Shown here: positions 10,800 through 23,271 of the stretch, one piece after another | Layout: each line of letters starts with the position of its first letter | How positions within the stretch are numbered: the stretch's first letter is position 1 | Assembly: GCA_030549775.1 (NCBI GenBank) | Contig: CM060174.1 | Coordinates: forward strand, 69,479,966 to 69,543,965 | Source: Tamarix chinensis | Lineage: Eukaryota > Streptophyta > Magnoliopsida > Caryophyllales > Tamaricaceae | Direction: 5' to 3' | DNA length: 64,000 bases | The notes under the pieces: generated by a model | Database searches by the model: none | The model's input: the letters and a program-made list of their open reading frames with translations, nothing else | Told to the model about the DNA's origin: nothing | Position numbers and translations under genes: made by a program

Positions 10800-12344
10800 G
10801 TTGGAAAAAATTATATAGGTTTTTAATTGATAATATTAATGATTAATTAAAGGCTAAAATTTGTGTCTTAACAATAGAGTTAATAGAAATCACCCGATGT
10901 AAGGGTTAGGTTTATAATTAAATGTTAAAGATGATGGTATATATATATATATATGGGATCAACATAGCTATGCTAATGAATATCATTTTATAAATTTAGG
11001 TGAGAACTATATAGTAGTCTTTAAATAAAAACTATAGAGGATTTCTATGTTTTTCACTTTTATATAATTGATAAAAGTAGAGAAAAACTCACACAAAATT
11101 CGATTGAAGATTTAATTTCTAAATTTTATTCAACTTGTCTATGAAACCAATGTTATTTACATACGATTTTATTCTTGATTCGAGGTGAATTTTACATACC
11201 AAAAATAAGATAAAAAATAAAATAAAAAGGACAAAAAAATCCTATAAAATCAATGCGCTCCACAAAGATAATAAAAACATAAAACAAACCCTAACGAGAT
11301 AAAACTATATCTTATCAAACCTAATATTCTTGTAGGCTAATCAATGGTTAAGTAATAAACTACATAATAACTAATTAAGAAAAAAAAATAACTGGTATCC
11401 TCTTTCTAATGATATCATACTTATGTATCAAATTCATGATCGTCATTAAACATCTCATATTTCCCTCCATGTCCCTTGATAATCCATGATACCTCATAAT
11501 TTTAGCTATGTACGTTATTTTCATCCAATTTTTCAATCAAGCTTCTTCTAATGGATGCAATTGTGGCATCAGTTACACTTTCAAGTGTGTGGAAACTTGG
11601 AGCACATGCTCTTGCATCAATTTACTTTCAAATGTATTTTCAAACGTGTTTTCTCTTTTGATTTCTTAATAAACATTTTAACATTGTGTTGCCAGAAATA
11701 CATTCCTTATCTTCTTATATATTAAGGTGTCAGGGGGTGTTAAGGGATTTCTCAATTAACTTTAGAATTTCTGTTCCATAGAATAATATATGTATGTGTG
11801 TGCTTTTGAAACGTGAGATATTACTTTCTGTTTCTCTAAGCCTAGAGTATTGTACAAGTTCATAATAAGGGCATGTTCCCCTCAACCTATTTTTAGTACT
11901 AAAATCATATTGGATAAGATAAATTATATGTAATTAGAAAATTTTGAATAAATGTAATAAAGATAATAAAAAATTAATAGTAAGAATAATCATACTAATG
12001 ATAATAATAGTAATAATAAGAGGAATGTTAACTATAATATTACTAATAGCAAAATAGTTATAATAATTCAATAAGGTATTTTTTTCATATTAGATCTCAA
12101 GAGTAAGTGGTAGAGAAACTAAGAAAATCATACCAAATCAGTTGAGTTCAGATTAAAATATATAAGATGAGATCAAAAAAATAATAACCCATGCATCATT
12201 TCAAGAATACCATTTTGATTGAAATAAATATTATTTTATAATTTTCATGTAAAATATTGATTGTTTTCCCTCATTTATCTTCTATCAACATTACATATAT
12301 TGATTTATGATTTCAGATTCTCAAAACATTTAATTAAATATTTA
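10800..12344. other. AT-rich sequence, no gene recognised
   Basis: Highly AT-rich sequence with short TA runs. No coding similarity, LTR end or terminal inverted repeat was recognised. Confidence 0.5.
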
Positions 12345-12799
12345 TGTTGTAAATATCTCATCTACATATATTAGATGTAGATATCATACACTTATATAGC
12401 ATTGAGTCTTATGTTTAATGCAATCATTAAGCCCATATATTGTAACACTTTGAACTCTCATCTTCCTATCTCCTATCCACTTCATTTTCAAAACTCCCTT
12501 ATATATTATAACATGGATTACTATATATATATATATATATATTAGAAGGTGGTGGATGAGAGATGTAGACTCAACACATTCATATCAATGAGAATGGGAA
12601 TATTCTCCTTTCTCCTTTCTGTTTTCTCTATATTAACTTATTATATATATATATATACATATATATATTAGGAGGTGGTGAATGAGAGATATAGACTCAA
12701 CACATTCATATCAATAAGAATAAGAAGATTCTCCTTTCTCCATTCTTTTTTCTCTATATTATCTTATTATGCTTATATGAGTTTCTTGATAGAACAACA
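12345..12799 (+). repeat. Copia 5' LTR with internal tandem duplication
   Basis: Starts TGTTGTAAATATC and aligns with the right LTR: ATCTCATCTACATATA, GGTGGTGAATGAGAGAT and the CATTCATATCAATGA block. A segment of about 125 bp (GGTGGTG.ATGAGAGAT through TTATCTTATTA) is present twice, at about 12545-12655 and 12670-12779. This explains why the LTR is about 150 bp longer than its partner. The end, AGAACAACA, is a decayed form of TCACAACA. Confidence 0.75.
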
Positions 12800-14965
12800 C
12801 CTTATCAAAATAATTAGCCTCTAATTTATATTTTCCACATATATGCTACTCACCATCTCTTTAACATATTCTTTCAAACATTAATTGTATTCTTCATCTA
12901 GATCAATCTTGCATGTTTCTATAAAACATCTTAAAATAATCCATGATTAACTATTCTTATTCTTAACTATACACATATGACTAATCTGATTAATTTTCTA
13001 CCGTTTTCCTCTAGCATAATAGTAATAGAGAGATTTATTCACACATAAGTATTCAAGCTTTAACATTTTTGTTCGGTTTTCATTAGACACTAGTTGTTCA
13101 TTAGTTACCCTTTACTATTGTTGGCAATTAATTCCAAAACATTACATATATATACATCTGTAGCACATATGATATTGTTATTTCTAATCATGCCTACACA
13201 TATATGATTATTGTGATATGTTCTTTGAGAGGAAACATAATGACTTTGTTTATCAATTTTTTTCCATATATGTATCATTTGTCAATTTTCTACTTAATTT
13301 ATGCACTATCATTTTGTATAAGTTTAATATTTTATTTGTTGTTGATAAATATTAAAATAAATATTTAACCTCATTGATTCAATTAACCTCCTGAGATTCC
13401 ATCAATAGTTGACCATGATCCTCTAGAAGTTTGATTTTCTCCTATATTATGATATTAAGTTATTTATTTCTTCTTGAGTTTATTCAATTTAATTATGTAA
13501 TAAATTTGTGAAATGAAAAGTGGCTAAGATGGAATAAATCCATGTACAAAATGAAAAAGGGTTATATAATGCCACAATTGATATAGTCAATAAAGGCTCA
13601 TAATTTTCCACTTAATTTATATTCCGTTGATTCCATTGGTAACTTTATTCTAATACTAATTGATACTTTTATCCATTCTAATTGTATGTATTGGTAGTAT
13701 GCATTTTCATTTGATTATATGTATAATGACCTCCTTTCTAATTATGAGAAATAGAGTAGATGTAATTGGCGATATATGGTTAAAATTTTCCTTTTAAGTA
13801 GATCAAAATTGAATCTACTATGATCAATTCAAATATCAAAATTGATGGATTAGTGACCAAATCATGCATCACCATATGTAGACTTTCAACACTTGAATGT
13901 GGTGGAAAACCACCTAAAGTGGAATCATTAGGAAAATTACATAAATTCAAAAGTGATGGAATGATGGTCTCATCACCTTTCACTGTGTACATGAAAGTGA
14001 TGGATAATGGTCTGATGGTTCATCATTATGCACATATATCATCACCTAATAATGATTAGAGAATACAGTGTACAACTCTATTATGTGACATTAATTGAGG
14101 GATGCTAAAAGTGGGTAAAATTTTCCCACGCACTTAATGTAAAAATACACAAGTTTACAAATGTTAATATAAATATGAAGCTCTAGACTCACTATACTAT
14201 TTACAAGTATGTACCTAAGGTATAGAAGGATATGGAAACATTTTTGTGGACCTTATACCTTAGAAAAAAAATTAATATAAATTATAAAATGATTAAAAGG
14301 TGATGAATATCATGTTTGATTTAATAATGAAGATCAAATAGTTGAAAGTCATTTAAGAATTATGTAATACTGATGAATAAGGTTAGGTAATATTAAAATA
14401 CTCAAATATATTTTCATCAAAATATCAAAATATTTGCTGGTTTATAGACCGAAGGACTAATTCTATTTTTACACGTTCTATTTTTGAAAATTTAATTCTC
14501 TCATTTTTAATATTTTTTTCTAATAAAGAAGTAGTGATGATGGTTTGTGCCTAATTTTCTAGCCACATATCTATGAGAAGATGTTTTTAATTCTTCATTA
14601 GTAGTGGTTAAGACCTATGAAAATCAAGTATCTTCCACCATCTCATTAACTAGAGTATTTAAAATAGTCTCCCTATTATATTATAGCTTTGGTAGATAGA
14701 GGCAGTCTATGGTTGAAGCTTAAAATTTCATATCTAATTAAGTAATTTGATAGTTAATTCTTGAAGCTTCATATTAATTTATTATTTTAAAGGTTGAAAT
14801 ATGAAGTTGATTATTTGATATAAGTAATTTTATATTTAAGGCAAAATGCTTCCTATCTCATAGACCTAAAAATGATATAAGATCAATTTATCTAATTAAA
14901 ATTCTATTATACACTCTATTTTAAGGACGAAGTATTTTATGATCTTATAATTTGCAAGAATGTAC

Positions 14966-15050
<85 letters not shown>

Positions 15051-16832
15051 AGCGTGATAATATACCTATTAAAGGGTTTTCTAAAGAAGTAGTTAGATAC
15101 CAAAATTATGCATAATATCGTATCTATTTTCTTGAAGAACTTGCTATAGTTCATAAGCATTTGATGGTGTTGTTACCATCCAGATTAGCTAGATAAAAGC
15201 TTGAGATAAATGCATAATGTGTGCATTTGGTACATGTGATAAGCCAAAGAGTGTCACCAACTCTAAGTTACTAGACAATAAAATATTATCTTTGTGGCAT
15301 AAGAAATGAGATCAATTTAGTACATCAATTATAGAGAAGTTCATTAAAACTTTCACAAGTATCCACTTAGAATCTTAAAAATTCTTGTAACAAGTGATCT
15401 AACATGAATGGCATATTATTCTTGGAAAATTTACAAATATTCATCAAGTAAATGCAAAATCACTTATGCCCTTGATAAATTTGAAGGAGACACATATGGA
15501 CCAAATAATGTTTCCATGGTTTATAATGATGCACCAATTTAAGGTCACTTGTTATATTTTGTAAATAATATTGTTGCAATGACAAAAAAGTAAATATCCA
15601 TCCAAATAGGATAAAAATGTAATCAATATATCAAGTTGTATGTAGAACAACCTAGTAAAGTCATTGATTGTACATTTGATTTATAAACCCTTTCTAGTAA
15701 GGTCTAGAAGTGATATGCCAATATGTATGAAAATGTTTTTGGTATGTATCAATCACATATTAAAATTAGATATGCGTTTTTGTGACCATAATGCTCCTCC
15801 ACAAAAATGAAGTCAGACCATAAGGAACGCAAAAAATGATGGTATCTTTAGCCTTAGAGGGGGGAAAGGAGATTTACATTATTATGAATTAAGAAATTAC
15901 TTAGAAAACATCTTCCATAATATATCAAACCAAAGGAAAATCAAAGTGTAGTTGATGATGATTATGCTTGCTAAATATAACCAAATTGCTAAATGGGTTC
16001 ATTATTTATGATAAATTATGAAAATCATATGTTTCTTAACTAAAGTTTCAACCCACATATAATTACCTATGGCAACATTAAATAAGTTAATGTCAAGTAT
16101 GGTACAAATACATTAGAAGCCTATCGCTCAAAAAAGCAAAATAATTAAAAGATGCTAGAATAGTATAATATGTTTCCAAAGAGCTAAACCCTTAAAATAG
16201 GAGTTATATTTCTTAAAAGGATAAAAAAAATTCACAATGAGTTAACACGTCCATAAGGATGGAGTTAGAGAACATATTCAACCGGTAAATGAAATATCCT
16301 ATCTAGATATTGGTAATATCTTTACACTAAATAGTTAAAATTAAAAATGGATGAAAGTGAGAATTATTCTTAGTTCACTATAGAAGATCATTGGATATAT
16401 GATTGAATTAGTTGGAATAAATATATCAATATCAAATATATTCACATAATTAGCATGATTTATATGGATAAGAAGTGAAACATTTGAATGTGAGAGACTA
16501 ATTTACTAGTAATGGGTGTTCGAATATGAATGATTTGAAAATCAAGTTGGCAACACATCTTTTTTACAAAATCTTGATTTATTTTCCATGATAGGGTTTT
16601 TACTACCTAATTTTCTAATATGAGTGCTATCAATGTGTACTTGTAATGGAATCATACGTAATTTAATGTATGGAGGTAACATACTAAGTCGAGGGCAGAA
16701 ATTTATATTATTTTCCTTAGCCATGGTTTTGTCCCACTATGTTTAGCAAGGTTTTTAATGAGGTATTATTTCATAGATATACTCCTAAGGGGGAGTTTTA
16801 TAAATATGAGAAGATGTATATATAAGGGGGAG
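12800..16832 (+). pseudogene. Copia internal region, decayed pol
   Basis: Stops are frequent in every frame. Recognisable fragments include an LWHK-like GAG-preintegrase fragment near 15292, an integrase-like SLMPLINLKETHMDQ fragment near 15460-15500, and an SWQH-like fragment near 16540 where Copia RNase H has SWQS. No frame longer than about 80 codons is credible. 14966-15050 holds (TA)n(TG)n repeats. The rest is AT-rich with no clear domain. A sequence search with frameshift-tolerant alignment would be needed to place gag and reverse transcriptase. Confidence 0.5.
14966..15050. repeat. Compound (TA)n(TG)n microsatellite, twice
   Basis: Two successive TA-then-TG blocks, 14966-15004 and 15005-15050. 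This is consistent with duplication or slippage of the compound repeat. Confidence 0.95.
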
Positions 16833-17138
16833 TGTTGTGAATATCTCATCTACATATAGTAGATGTACATCTCATATACTTCAATAGCATTATGTCCTAT
16901 ATTTACTGTCATTATTATGACCATCAATTGTAACACTTGTAACCCCCATCTCCCTATCTTGTTCACCACTTTATCTTCATTAAGCCCCTTATACATCACA
17001 ACATAGAGTTATATATATATATACTTAGAGGTGGTGAATGAGAGATGCGCATTCATATCAATGACAATAAGAAGCCTCTTCCCCTTCTCTTCTATATATT
17101 ATCTTATTATTTTATTTGAGTTTTATGGTATCACAACA
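16833..17138 (+). repeat. Copia 3' LTR
   Basis: 306 bp beginning TGTTGTGA and ending TCACAACA, an 8-bp perfect inverted repeat at the LTR ends. It follows the AGGGGGAG polypurine tract directly. It aligns with the left LTR but has only one copy of the GGTGGTGAATGAGAGAT segment. Confidence 0.85.
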
Positions 17139-17236
17139 ACCTAATCATTATTAGGAATATATTAGTTATTTGACTTAAGTTCTTAAATTATGTGTAGAAA
17201 ACTAAAAGTACACATACTATGAATGGGGCTAGTATT

Positions 17237-17700
17237 TGTAACACTCCAAAATTTATAGCTAAAAAATTTCATTTAAAAAAGGTTTTATTAAAATCAAAGA
17301 ATAAACAATGGTTTTTACTACTGGATCTAATATAAAGAAGGTACAACTAATGGCTAGATTATATCCGATGTAAGGCTAAATCATTAGCTTATATCCTAAT
17401 ATTAATTATAGCTCACAACAAATATAAAATTGATATAAGATTACAAAAAAATTAAAAGGATTAAAGGATAAAGGATCAACAAGAATATAATGAATAAAAA
17501 AAATTAAATAGAGTTAAACATTGGTAAAAAAGGAAGATAGATAATATCTATATGTAGATACAAAAAAACACCAATAAGGTGTAAAGTGGATACCCTATTC
17601 TAAACCTTGCCAATCAAATTCTACAAAGATCATATGCTTAATTAGGACATCATCACCAAAATCCTATGTAAGAACATCTAGAAAGAGAGTGTAGTATCAG
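17237..17700 (-). mobile_element. Fragment of Tekay/Del-like LTR
   Basis: Starts TGTAACACTCCAAAATTTAT, the boundary seen on the plus strand for minus-oriented LTRs in this window (compare 44279 and 52300). It shares short blocks with them (ACTACTGGATCTAATATAAA versus ACCACCGTATCTAATATAAA). The right end is not defined. No internal domain adjoins it. Confidence 0.5.
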
Positions 17701-17889
17701 TAACTTACTATAAGAAAAGATAGATGCTAAAGTAATGACTAAAGCAATATGGATGATGCTAAAGAAAATGGTCACATGTTTTATGCCAAGGTAAAGAAAT
17801 TAGATAATTGTCTTTATGCCAGAATGAAAGGGTGAATATGTGAGGGTAGTGATATATTTAACACCCAAATAGTCTCAAGTAGACATGTT

Positions 17890-18700
17890 GGATAATTAAA
17901 CACTATTGATGGCTAGCCTATTGCCTAGATGCCAAGTGGAAAGTGGTAGAATCACTCCTATAAGGCCATTTCCTATGAATGCTGATGCAAATAGTAGAAA
18001 AAAAAATAATTTGTGCGCTTATTACAAAGAGCATACGCACATAATAGAGGAGTGTCGATCACTAAAAGATGGTTTACATGATTTAGTTTGCAAAGGTTAC
18101 TTGATAATATACTCATGGACAATATTAGCTAAACAAGTATCACCCTCAACCCAATAACTTCCTCTACCTTCACAAAGATTAGTACCTAAAAAAATCATAC
18201 ACACTTTTATTGGGTGAAATGCCTTGGAAGTAGCTAGTAATACTACGATTAAAGCATATATTAGAAGAGTGGATTCCCATAAAGTTAATAAAAGAAAGAA
18301 AATAAGTGACTGGGAAGTCATTTTTATACTAAAGGATGAAGAGCCAAGCATTATGAAAATTTTTGACAGTCCTTAGGTTATATAAGTAAAAATATACAAT
18401 TTTGTGATGAAAAGATTTCTTATAAATATAGGTAGTTCCATGGATGTCATCTTTCAAGAATCTTATACACAATTGGAGTTGCTGGAAGGATGTTTGGTGA
18501 ATAAGACTTCACCCATAGAAGAATTCATAAGAGACATAAAAAAATCAAAAGGAATGTTATATCTCACAGTAATAACTGGTGGGAAGTTAGAGTTGAAGAA
18601 TATTAAAATATATTTCATTATCGTGGCATGCTCTGAAACATACAAAATGATATAAGTAAAACCATCTTCGAACAAACTCTAAGCTATAATTTTCATGGTG
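17890..18700 (+). pseudogene. Gypsy (Tat/Ogre/Retand-like) gag zinc knuckle and protease relic
   Basis: The frame from 17906 contains a knuckle-like CAYYKEHTHIIEECRSLKD, matching the C-x2-x-x4-H-x4-C style found at the end of Tat-lineage gag, followed by LVCKGYL. After stops it resumes with TFIGWNALEVASNTTIKAYI near 18205 and then the protease region from 18404 (FLINIGSSMDVIF). Relatives have DSGSSADIL there, so the catalytic Asp is lost (N-I replaces D-S/G). The segment TSPIEEFIRDIKKSKGMLYL near 18510 continues the protease fold. No reverse transcriptase follows. Lineage is inferred from these motifs. Confidence 0.6.
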
Positions 18701-18934
18701 AGATTATTAACGAGATTCCACATTAATGGATTATGGGGAGAAATTTAGGGTGATAAGAGATAAGCATGCCATTGTTATATAATAAAAATAAGGGGCATTT
18801 TAGAGTGATTAGGTGGAAAAAAGGTAAAGAATTATTTTATGTGTATTCACTTTTTATGATTGAGAAATTTGAATGCTTAATATCTTATTTATCTTATTTA
18901 TTTTATATAAATGTATATTTTAATGCTTTAATAT

Positions 18935-19300
18935 AGCATGAGCCCACTTACAAAGTCATTGCCAACAAAATCAAGATATTAAGTCCTCTCACAAAGAGGT
19001 AGTTGTAAAAGTTATCAAAGTTGTAAGCCCTCTTACAATGAGGCCATCAACAAATATTTATCTATAAGCCCTCACTAAGGTCATCGATCATTAATGACAC
19101 CCATACTTAGTGAGAGGAAAGTCCCAAAATCTTTTAGTTATAAATTTTAAGGCTCAACATGTAAGCCTTCCCATAGGCCATTGAGCAATGAAGGAAGTCA
19201 CACTTGGTGAATTGAACTAAGTTTGAAGCTTAATGCATATGCCCTCAAAGAGGCCAGAGTTGAAGATATGCACTCTTGGTGAGTTGAAGATATGATGAGG
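18935..19300 (+). repeat. Degenerate repeats with AAGCCCTC...AGAGGCC core
   Basis: Six or more imperfect units carry AAGYCCTCnCACAAAGAGGYC-like cores (near 18940, 18981, 19026, 19066, 19163 and 19238), spaced about 40-100 bases. Tat-lineage Gypsy elements often carry tandem repeats in their long untranslated regions, so this may be the untranslated tail of the gag-protease relic just upstream (inference). Confidence 0.55.
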
Positions 19301-19791
19301 GATCCGATTGGTCCATTCAATCTGATTATTCAATGGTGACCGGATTGGAACCTAATTTGGTTTGCCATGACCAAAGTATAATAAAAAATGGAAGTGTGTG
19401 CCATATGGGCATTGTTTCTCTATATCATATATAGTTATACAATTTTTTTTTCTTCCTCTAGTATTTTGACCTCAATATTATGATACTACACTTTATAGTC
19501 TTCTTATAATGGTAAAATTTTCTTTTCTTGACATTAGTATTGAAACATATGGGAAGAAATGTGTGCAAAGAAAGGGGAAAATCATTTTATATATGAACAA
19601 GATATTTACAATTTGTTTTAGGGAGATTTCTAAGAATCATTTTCCCCTTCACTATTAACCTTAAACTCTTTGGACCTTTAGGAATGGGAATAATCAACAA
19701 ATCTTCACCTTTACATGAGAGTCCATAACCTTTGTATAGTTGATCATTGTTTGATAATACTTTAAATTAAGTATATGTCATAGAGGCACTA

Positions 19792-20783
19792 TGATACGGA
19801 CCGCACCTCATCAACTACTCCTCTCCTTTTACTTTTTGATAATCGAACCCTGTGGTCTCCTAACTCATGTAATTCCACGTTTTCCATCTTCAGGGTATGT
19901 TGGGATCCGAAGCCAGATTGAGGAGAGGAGACAACAAGCGGGGGCGGAAGCACTTTTGAACTATGTTTTTGTAATTAATTAAGCTTGAATGTGTAACATG
20001 TGTAATCATGGTTGAAACATTATTATTTTTGTAGGGTGTGTGTGTTTAGTGGCCGATGATGATTTTACCCTATTTTTTGGAAATCCCATTGATAGTCTCG
20101 GGTTAGGCGGAGTTGGTTATCAATGGCCGCCCTCGAGCCTAAATGAGTATGGGTAAACTTAGTCTTGTTTCCCTATTTGCATTGGATTCAGGATCGGGAT
20201 TATCCCGTTATAATCGCCTCTTGAATCTAATGAAAATAGGAGAATAGCGTTAACCCTTTTTTTAAACTAAGTTTGGGTTGAACCAAAACTTGAGCCCAAG
20301 CCCAAGTTTTGGCCCAACCGGCGGGCGACCCGTCGTGCCCTAGTTACCCACCTATTTAATCTTCTTCCTCCTTCGGGGAGCGCCGATCGCCTTTCTTTTG
20401 CTCCCCTCTTGCTGGCTCGACCCCGTTTCTCTTTTTCCCTGTTGATGACCGTTGCAGGTCACCATCGACGCACGTCCACCTTTACCTGCCCCGGATCTTG
20501 TCCCCGACACCGAATCTGAGGCCCTAGGTCAACTGTTTTCTCACCTTGCCCTCTCCCCCTCCCTTTTGGTGCTCGATTCCCGTTATATATATCGGGCGGG
20601 GTTGCTTGTAAAAGTCGGAGGTTTTTGGAATGAAATTTCTTGGGTTTTCCCGTTAGTTTGCACACAAATCTGTTGAAGTATCAACGTCTGATTCGGAGAT
20701 TACTCCGGTTCAGCGGGAAACGAGTACGTTCCCGACCCCCGTTTAACGGATCGAGTACGATCCGGCTAGTCGGGTTTGTATTA
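19792..20783. mobile_element. Solo LTR, 992 bp, with CACTA 5-bp target duplication
   Basis: A conspicuously GC-richer block is bounded by TGATAC at the left and GTATTA at the right, a 6-bp inverted repeat apart from one C-to-T change in the expected terminal CA. The five bases CACTA occur directly before it (19787-19791) and directly after it (20784-20788), as expected for integrase-made duplications. There is no protein domain inside. Its frames of up to 74 codons show no known motif. It has a TATA-like stretch (CCTATTTAATC near 20350) followed by a pyrimidine-rich leader, consistent with an LTR promoter. It is interpreted as the product of LTR-LTR recombination. The family is not identified. 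Confidence 0.75.
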
Positions 20784-20822
20784 CACTATAACCATACTAG
20801 TATAATTGAAGTATTTTTCTCA

Positions 20823-21295
20823 TAATGAGCAAATTGTTCAATTTTTAGATATTTGCCTATAAATTCTCTAGTATGCTTTAGCATGCCAATGATAGTGGAC
20901 TTCTTGATTAGCACATTGATATTTGTTTCAATTGTTTCAACTTAGTTCAAGGCCTTAGATAATTTCTTCTTGATGTCTTCAAGCTCTATATTATAGGCTA
21001 AGTCTTTATCACCAACCTCGTGTAGCTGCTAGGCCCTAATATGTTGTTCCTCCATGTTTTTTGGCTCATAAGAAACCTTACAAATGATTATTTTATTCTC
21101 TTGTTGTTCATTTCCAAGTGAATTAGTATATTTAAGGCTTTCTTACATTAGCAAATAAATTTTCGTCAAGGAAGATAGTTGATTAGTCCAGATCTTCTCC
21201 TTATGAAGATCAACCTCCAAACGGGTAATTTTACCTTTCACTGGTCTAACCTCATCATTAAAGGCCCATTTTCCCCTTTCCAATGCTTTTCTAAG
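20823..21295 (-). pseudogene. Unidentified coiled-coil coding relic
   Basis: Read on the minus strand there is one continuous frame of about 155 codons interrupted by only three stops, rich in Glu, Lys, Leu and Gln. Examples are ITRLEVDLHKEKIWTNQLSS near 21230, NEQQENKIIICKVSYEPKNM near 21090 and LEDIKKKLSKALN near 20970. This spacing and composition indicate former protein-coding sequence with coiled-coil character. Coiled-coil ORFs occur in gag-like parts of some plant retroelements, and that is the likeliest source, but no family was recognised. The left end meets the solo LTR flank. Confidence 0.45.
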
Positions 21296-22988
21296 CTAAC
21301 ATGTAAAGCTTAGAGGAAGTGCATATTAAGTGAAGTAAACTTTAACTTGATATTTTCAACTTCTAATGAAGTCACCTTAAGTCTGTAAGGTTGAGTGAAC
21401 TTCACAAGATATAATAGTCCACTTTTTACCTATTATAAGTGTCGAGTATTTCATAGAAGTTAATTAAATATCTTTTTCCTCATTAAAGTTTCAACAAGAT
21501 AATATATAAATAGTTATTAAATTTTTTACGCCAAAGATATTAAGATATAAACCCAAGAAGTTTTGCCTAAAAGGTAAAATTTATGTAAGCTCTTAGGATA
21601 ATTCTCATCTAAAAGCCATGAATAATCTCCTAATCCTTCTTCAATATTAGTGTGTTAGTTAGTTTAATGTCATCATAATCATCTAAAAGGCATTCAAAGA
21701 ATGAATAGTTATTAGATATGGATAGGGTGGTTCCCCATTTTCAATAGAGACTTTTAAATCTCACTCCAAGACTTTTTTCTTTCCAAAAAAAATTGTTAAT
21801 TTTTTTTATTCTGAACTTGATAATAGATTAACCCCACTATTAGAAACTCACCCATAAAATAGGACCGAGGGAGTTTCTAATGGATATATTGTGTTAGTGC
21901 AAGGCTTTGATAGTAATTAAGGGTGGTTGATGAGACTAAAATGTTCATCCCCTTGCATAAGCTTTATCTTGACCTCTTGAAATTCCTTACTCTATAACTC
22001 ATCTTTAATTGTTATAGTTTCTATGGTAATACATTTACCTTTTCCTACAACAAGCTTAAGTTAAGCTTTAGGATAATCATTTTTAAAACCAATGGTAAGT
22101 GGCATAGACAAAGGTGAATATTAAGCAGTTGAAGAATTTAACAATTTTATAGCCATCTACAAGTTTGGGATTACCTTAGGTTATACACTTTTTTGTTCCA
22201 TAGGAGCAGTTGATAAAGCTGCTTCTTGTTGTTGTCAGAGCACACATTTGTGAGATAGTGTTGGGTGGTCTTTCCATTTTTAAATGCATGATTAGATTAT
22301 GTTTTATGAGGATAGGCAATAAATCAATAGTTAGTACCTTTATAATATTACTAACCTTGTTTATTTTCATTTTCATTTTCTTATTTTTCAGTACTATGAT
22401 TGGTGTCCTATTCACTTTCCTGAGTAATGGGACACAATAAATGTTAACAAATATGGCAGTGAAATTTCATGGGAATTTAAACCTTTTGCTTGGTTTCCAC
22501 TGTAATGGAGGTTCCACTAAGATGATGAATGATGGGTTTCTTTATGCTGTTAGACATGTTAGGAGTAGAAAATTATTGTTAACCTTTTTATGCATTACAC
22601 TCTATAAAATTTCAAGTATAAGAAAAGATCATAATAAATATTAAATTTATCAAATAGGTAAAAAGAAGGAAGTAGAATAGATGTTATTTTCTATTTTTGG
22701 AAAGCAGCCATATATTTTTATGAATAATGGGATCGTTTGCAACCTTATTATTATTTACAATGTACCCAACTCATAAAAAACTATTCAGTTTGTCCACACA
22801 AGTTTCCAATTTCAGAGAGAATGGTGGAAAGTCTTAGAATTCTAAGTTAAGTTAGCCCCATTAGGGTTGATTCCATTAATAACTGCTTAAGATGAAGAAG
22901 TATTAGGAATTCCATTTCTTCACAGAAGAACAAGACTACTTGATAAATTTTTTTTCTCTCCTCTTGTTTGGATAGAGTAGAAGCTAGG
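21296..22988. other. AT-rich sequence, no gene recognised
   Basis: Possibly the continuation of the minus-strand relic at 20823-21295, but stops are dense and no domain was found. Short open stretches at 22176-22440 on both strands overlap each other and look like chance. Confidence 0.4.
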
Positions 22989-23271
22989 TGTAATACCCCA
23001 AAATCTTATAAAGTATAATCACAATTTATCAACATTTTAATGTAATCTAATACCTAATATTCAAATTTTTATTTTATTTTATTTTAGCCTAACCCTAACC
23101 CCCAAAAGAAAAAATAAAAATAAATACAAAAATGAATAGATAAAACTTTAGATTATCCTATCTAAAAATTTAAACAAAAATTATACACTCAAAATGATTT
23201 TCCTTTTCCTTTTCCCTTTCTTTTTCCTTTTTTCCTTTTCTCTTTCTTCTTCCTTTTCATTTCTTTTTTTT

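Larger units (their letters stand above)
12345..17138 (+). mobile_element. Degenerate Ty1/Copia LTR retrotransposon, about 4.8 kb
   Basis: Two related LTRs bound the element (12345-12799 and 16833-17138). A purine tract (AAGGGGGAGTG) directly precedes the right LTR, and another (CCTAAGGGGGAGTT) lies about 50 bases upstream, which is typical of Copia 3' ends. The region from 16720 (TGGTTTTGTCCCA...AAGGTTTTTAATGAGG) is a common signature near the 3' end of plant Copia elements. Internal coding sequence is heavily decayed. The five bases flanking the two LTRs (ATTTA, ACCTA) do not match, so the target duplication is lost or the ends are eroded. Confidence 0.75.

Noticed and set aside
13780..14059. 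Open frames on both strands inside the Copia interior
   Set aside because: They overlap each other, match no Copia domain I recognise, and sit in sequence with otherwise dense stops.
20452..20676. 74-codon plus-strand frame in the GC-rich block at 19.8-20.8 kb as a host gene exon
   Set aside because: Block edges match a solo LTR with target duplication, and an overlapping open frame exists on the opposite strand; no known motif.
22176..22440. Complementary open frames on both strands
   Set aside because: Both are Lys/Ile/Asn- or Phe/Leu-rich as expected for AT-rich DNA; neither has a motif.
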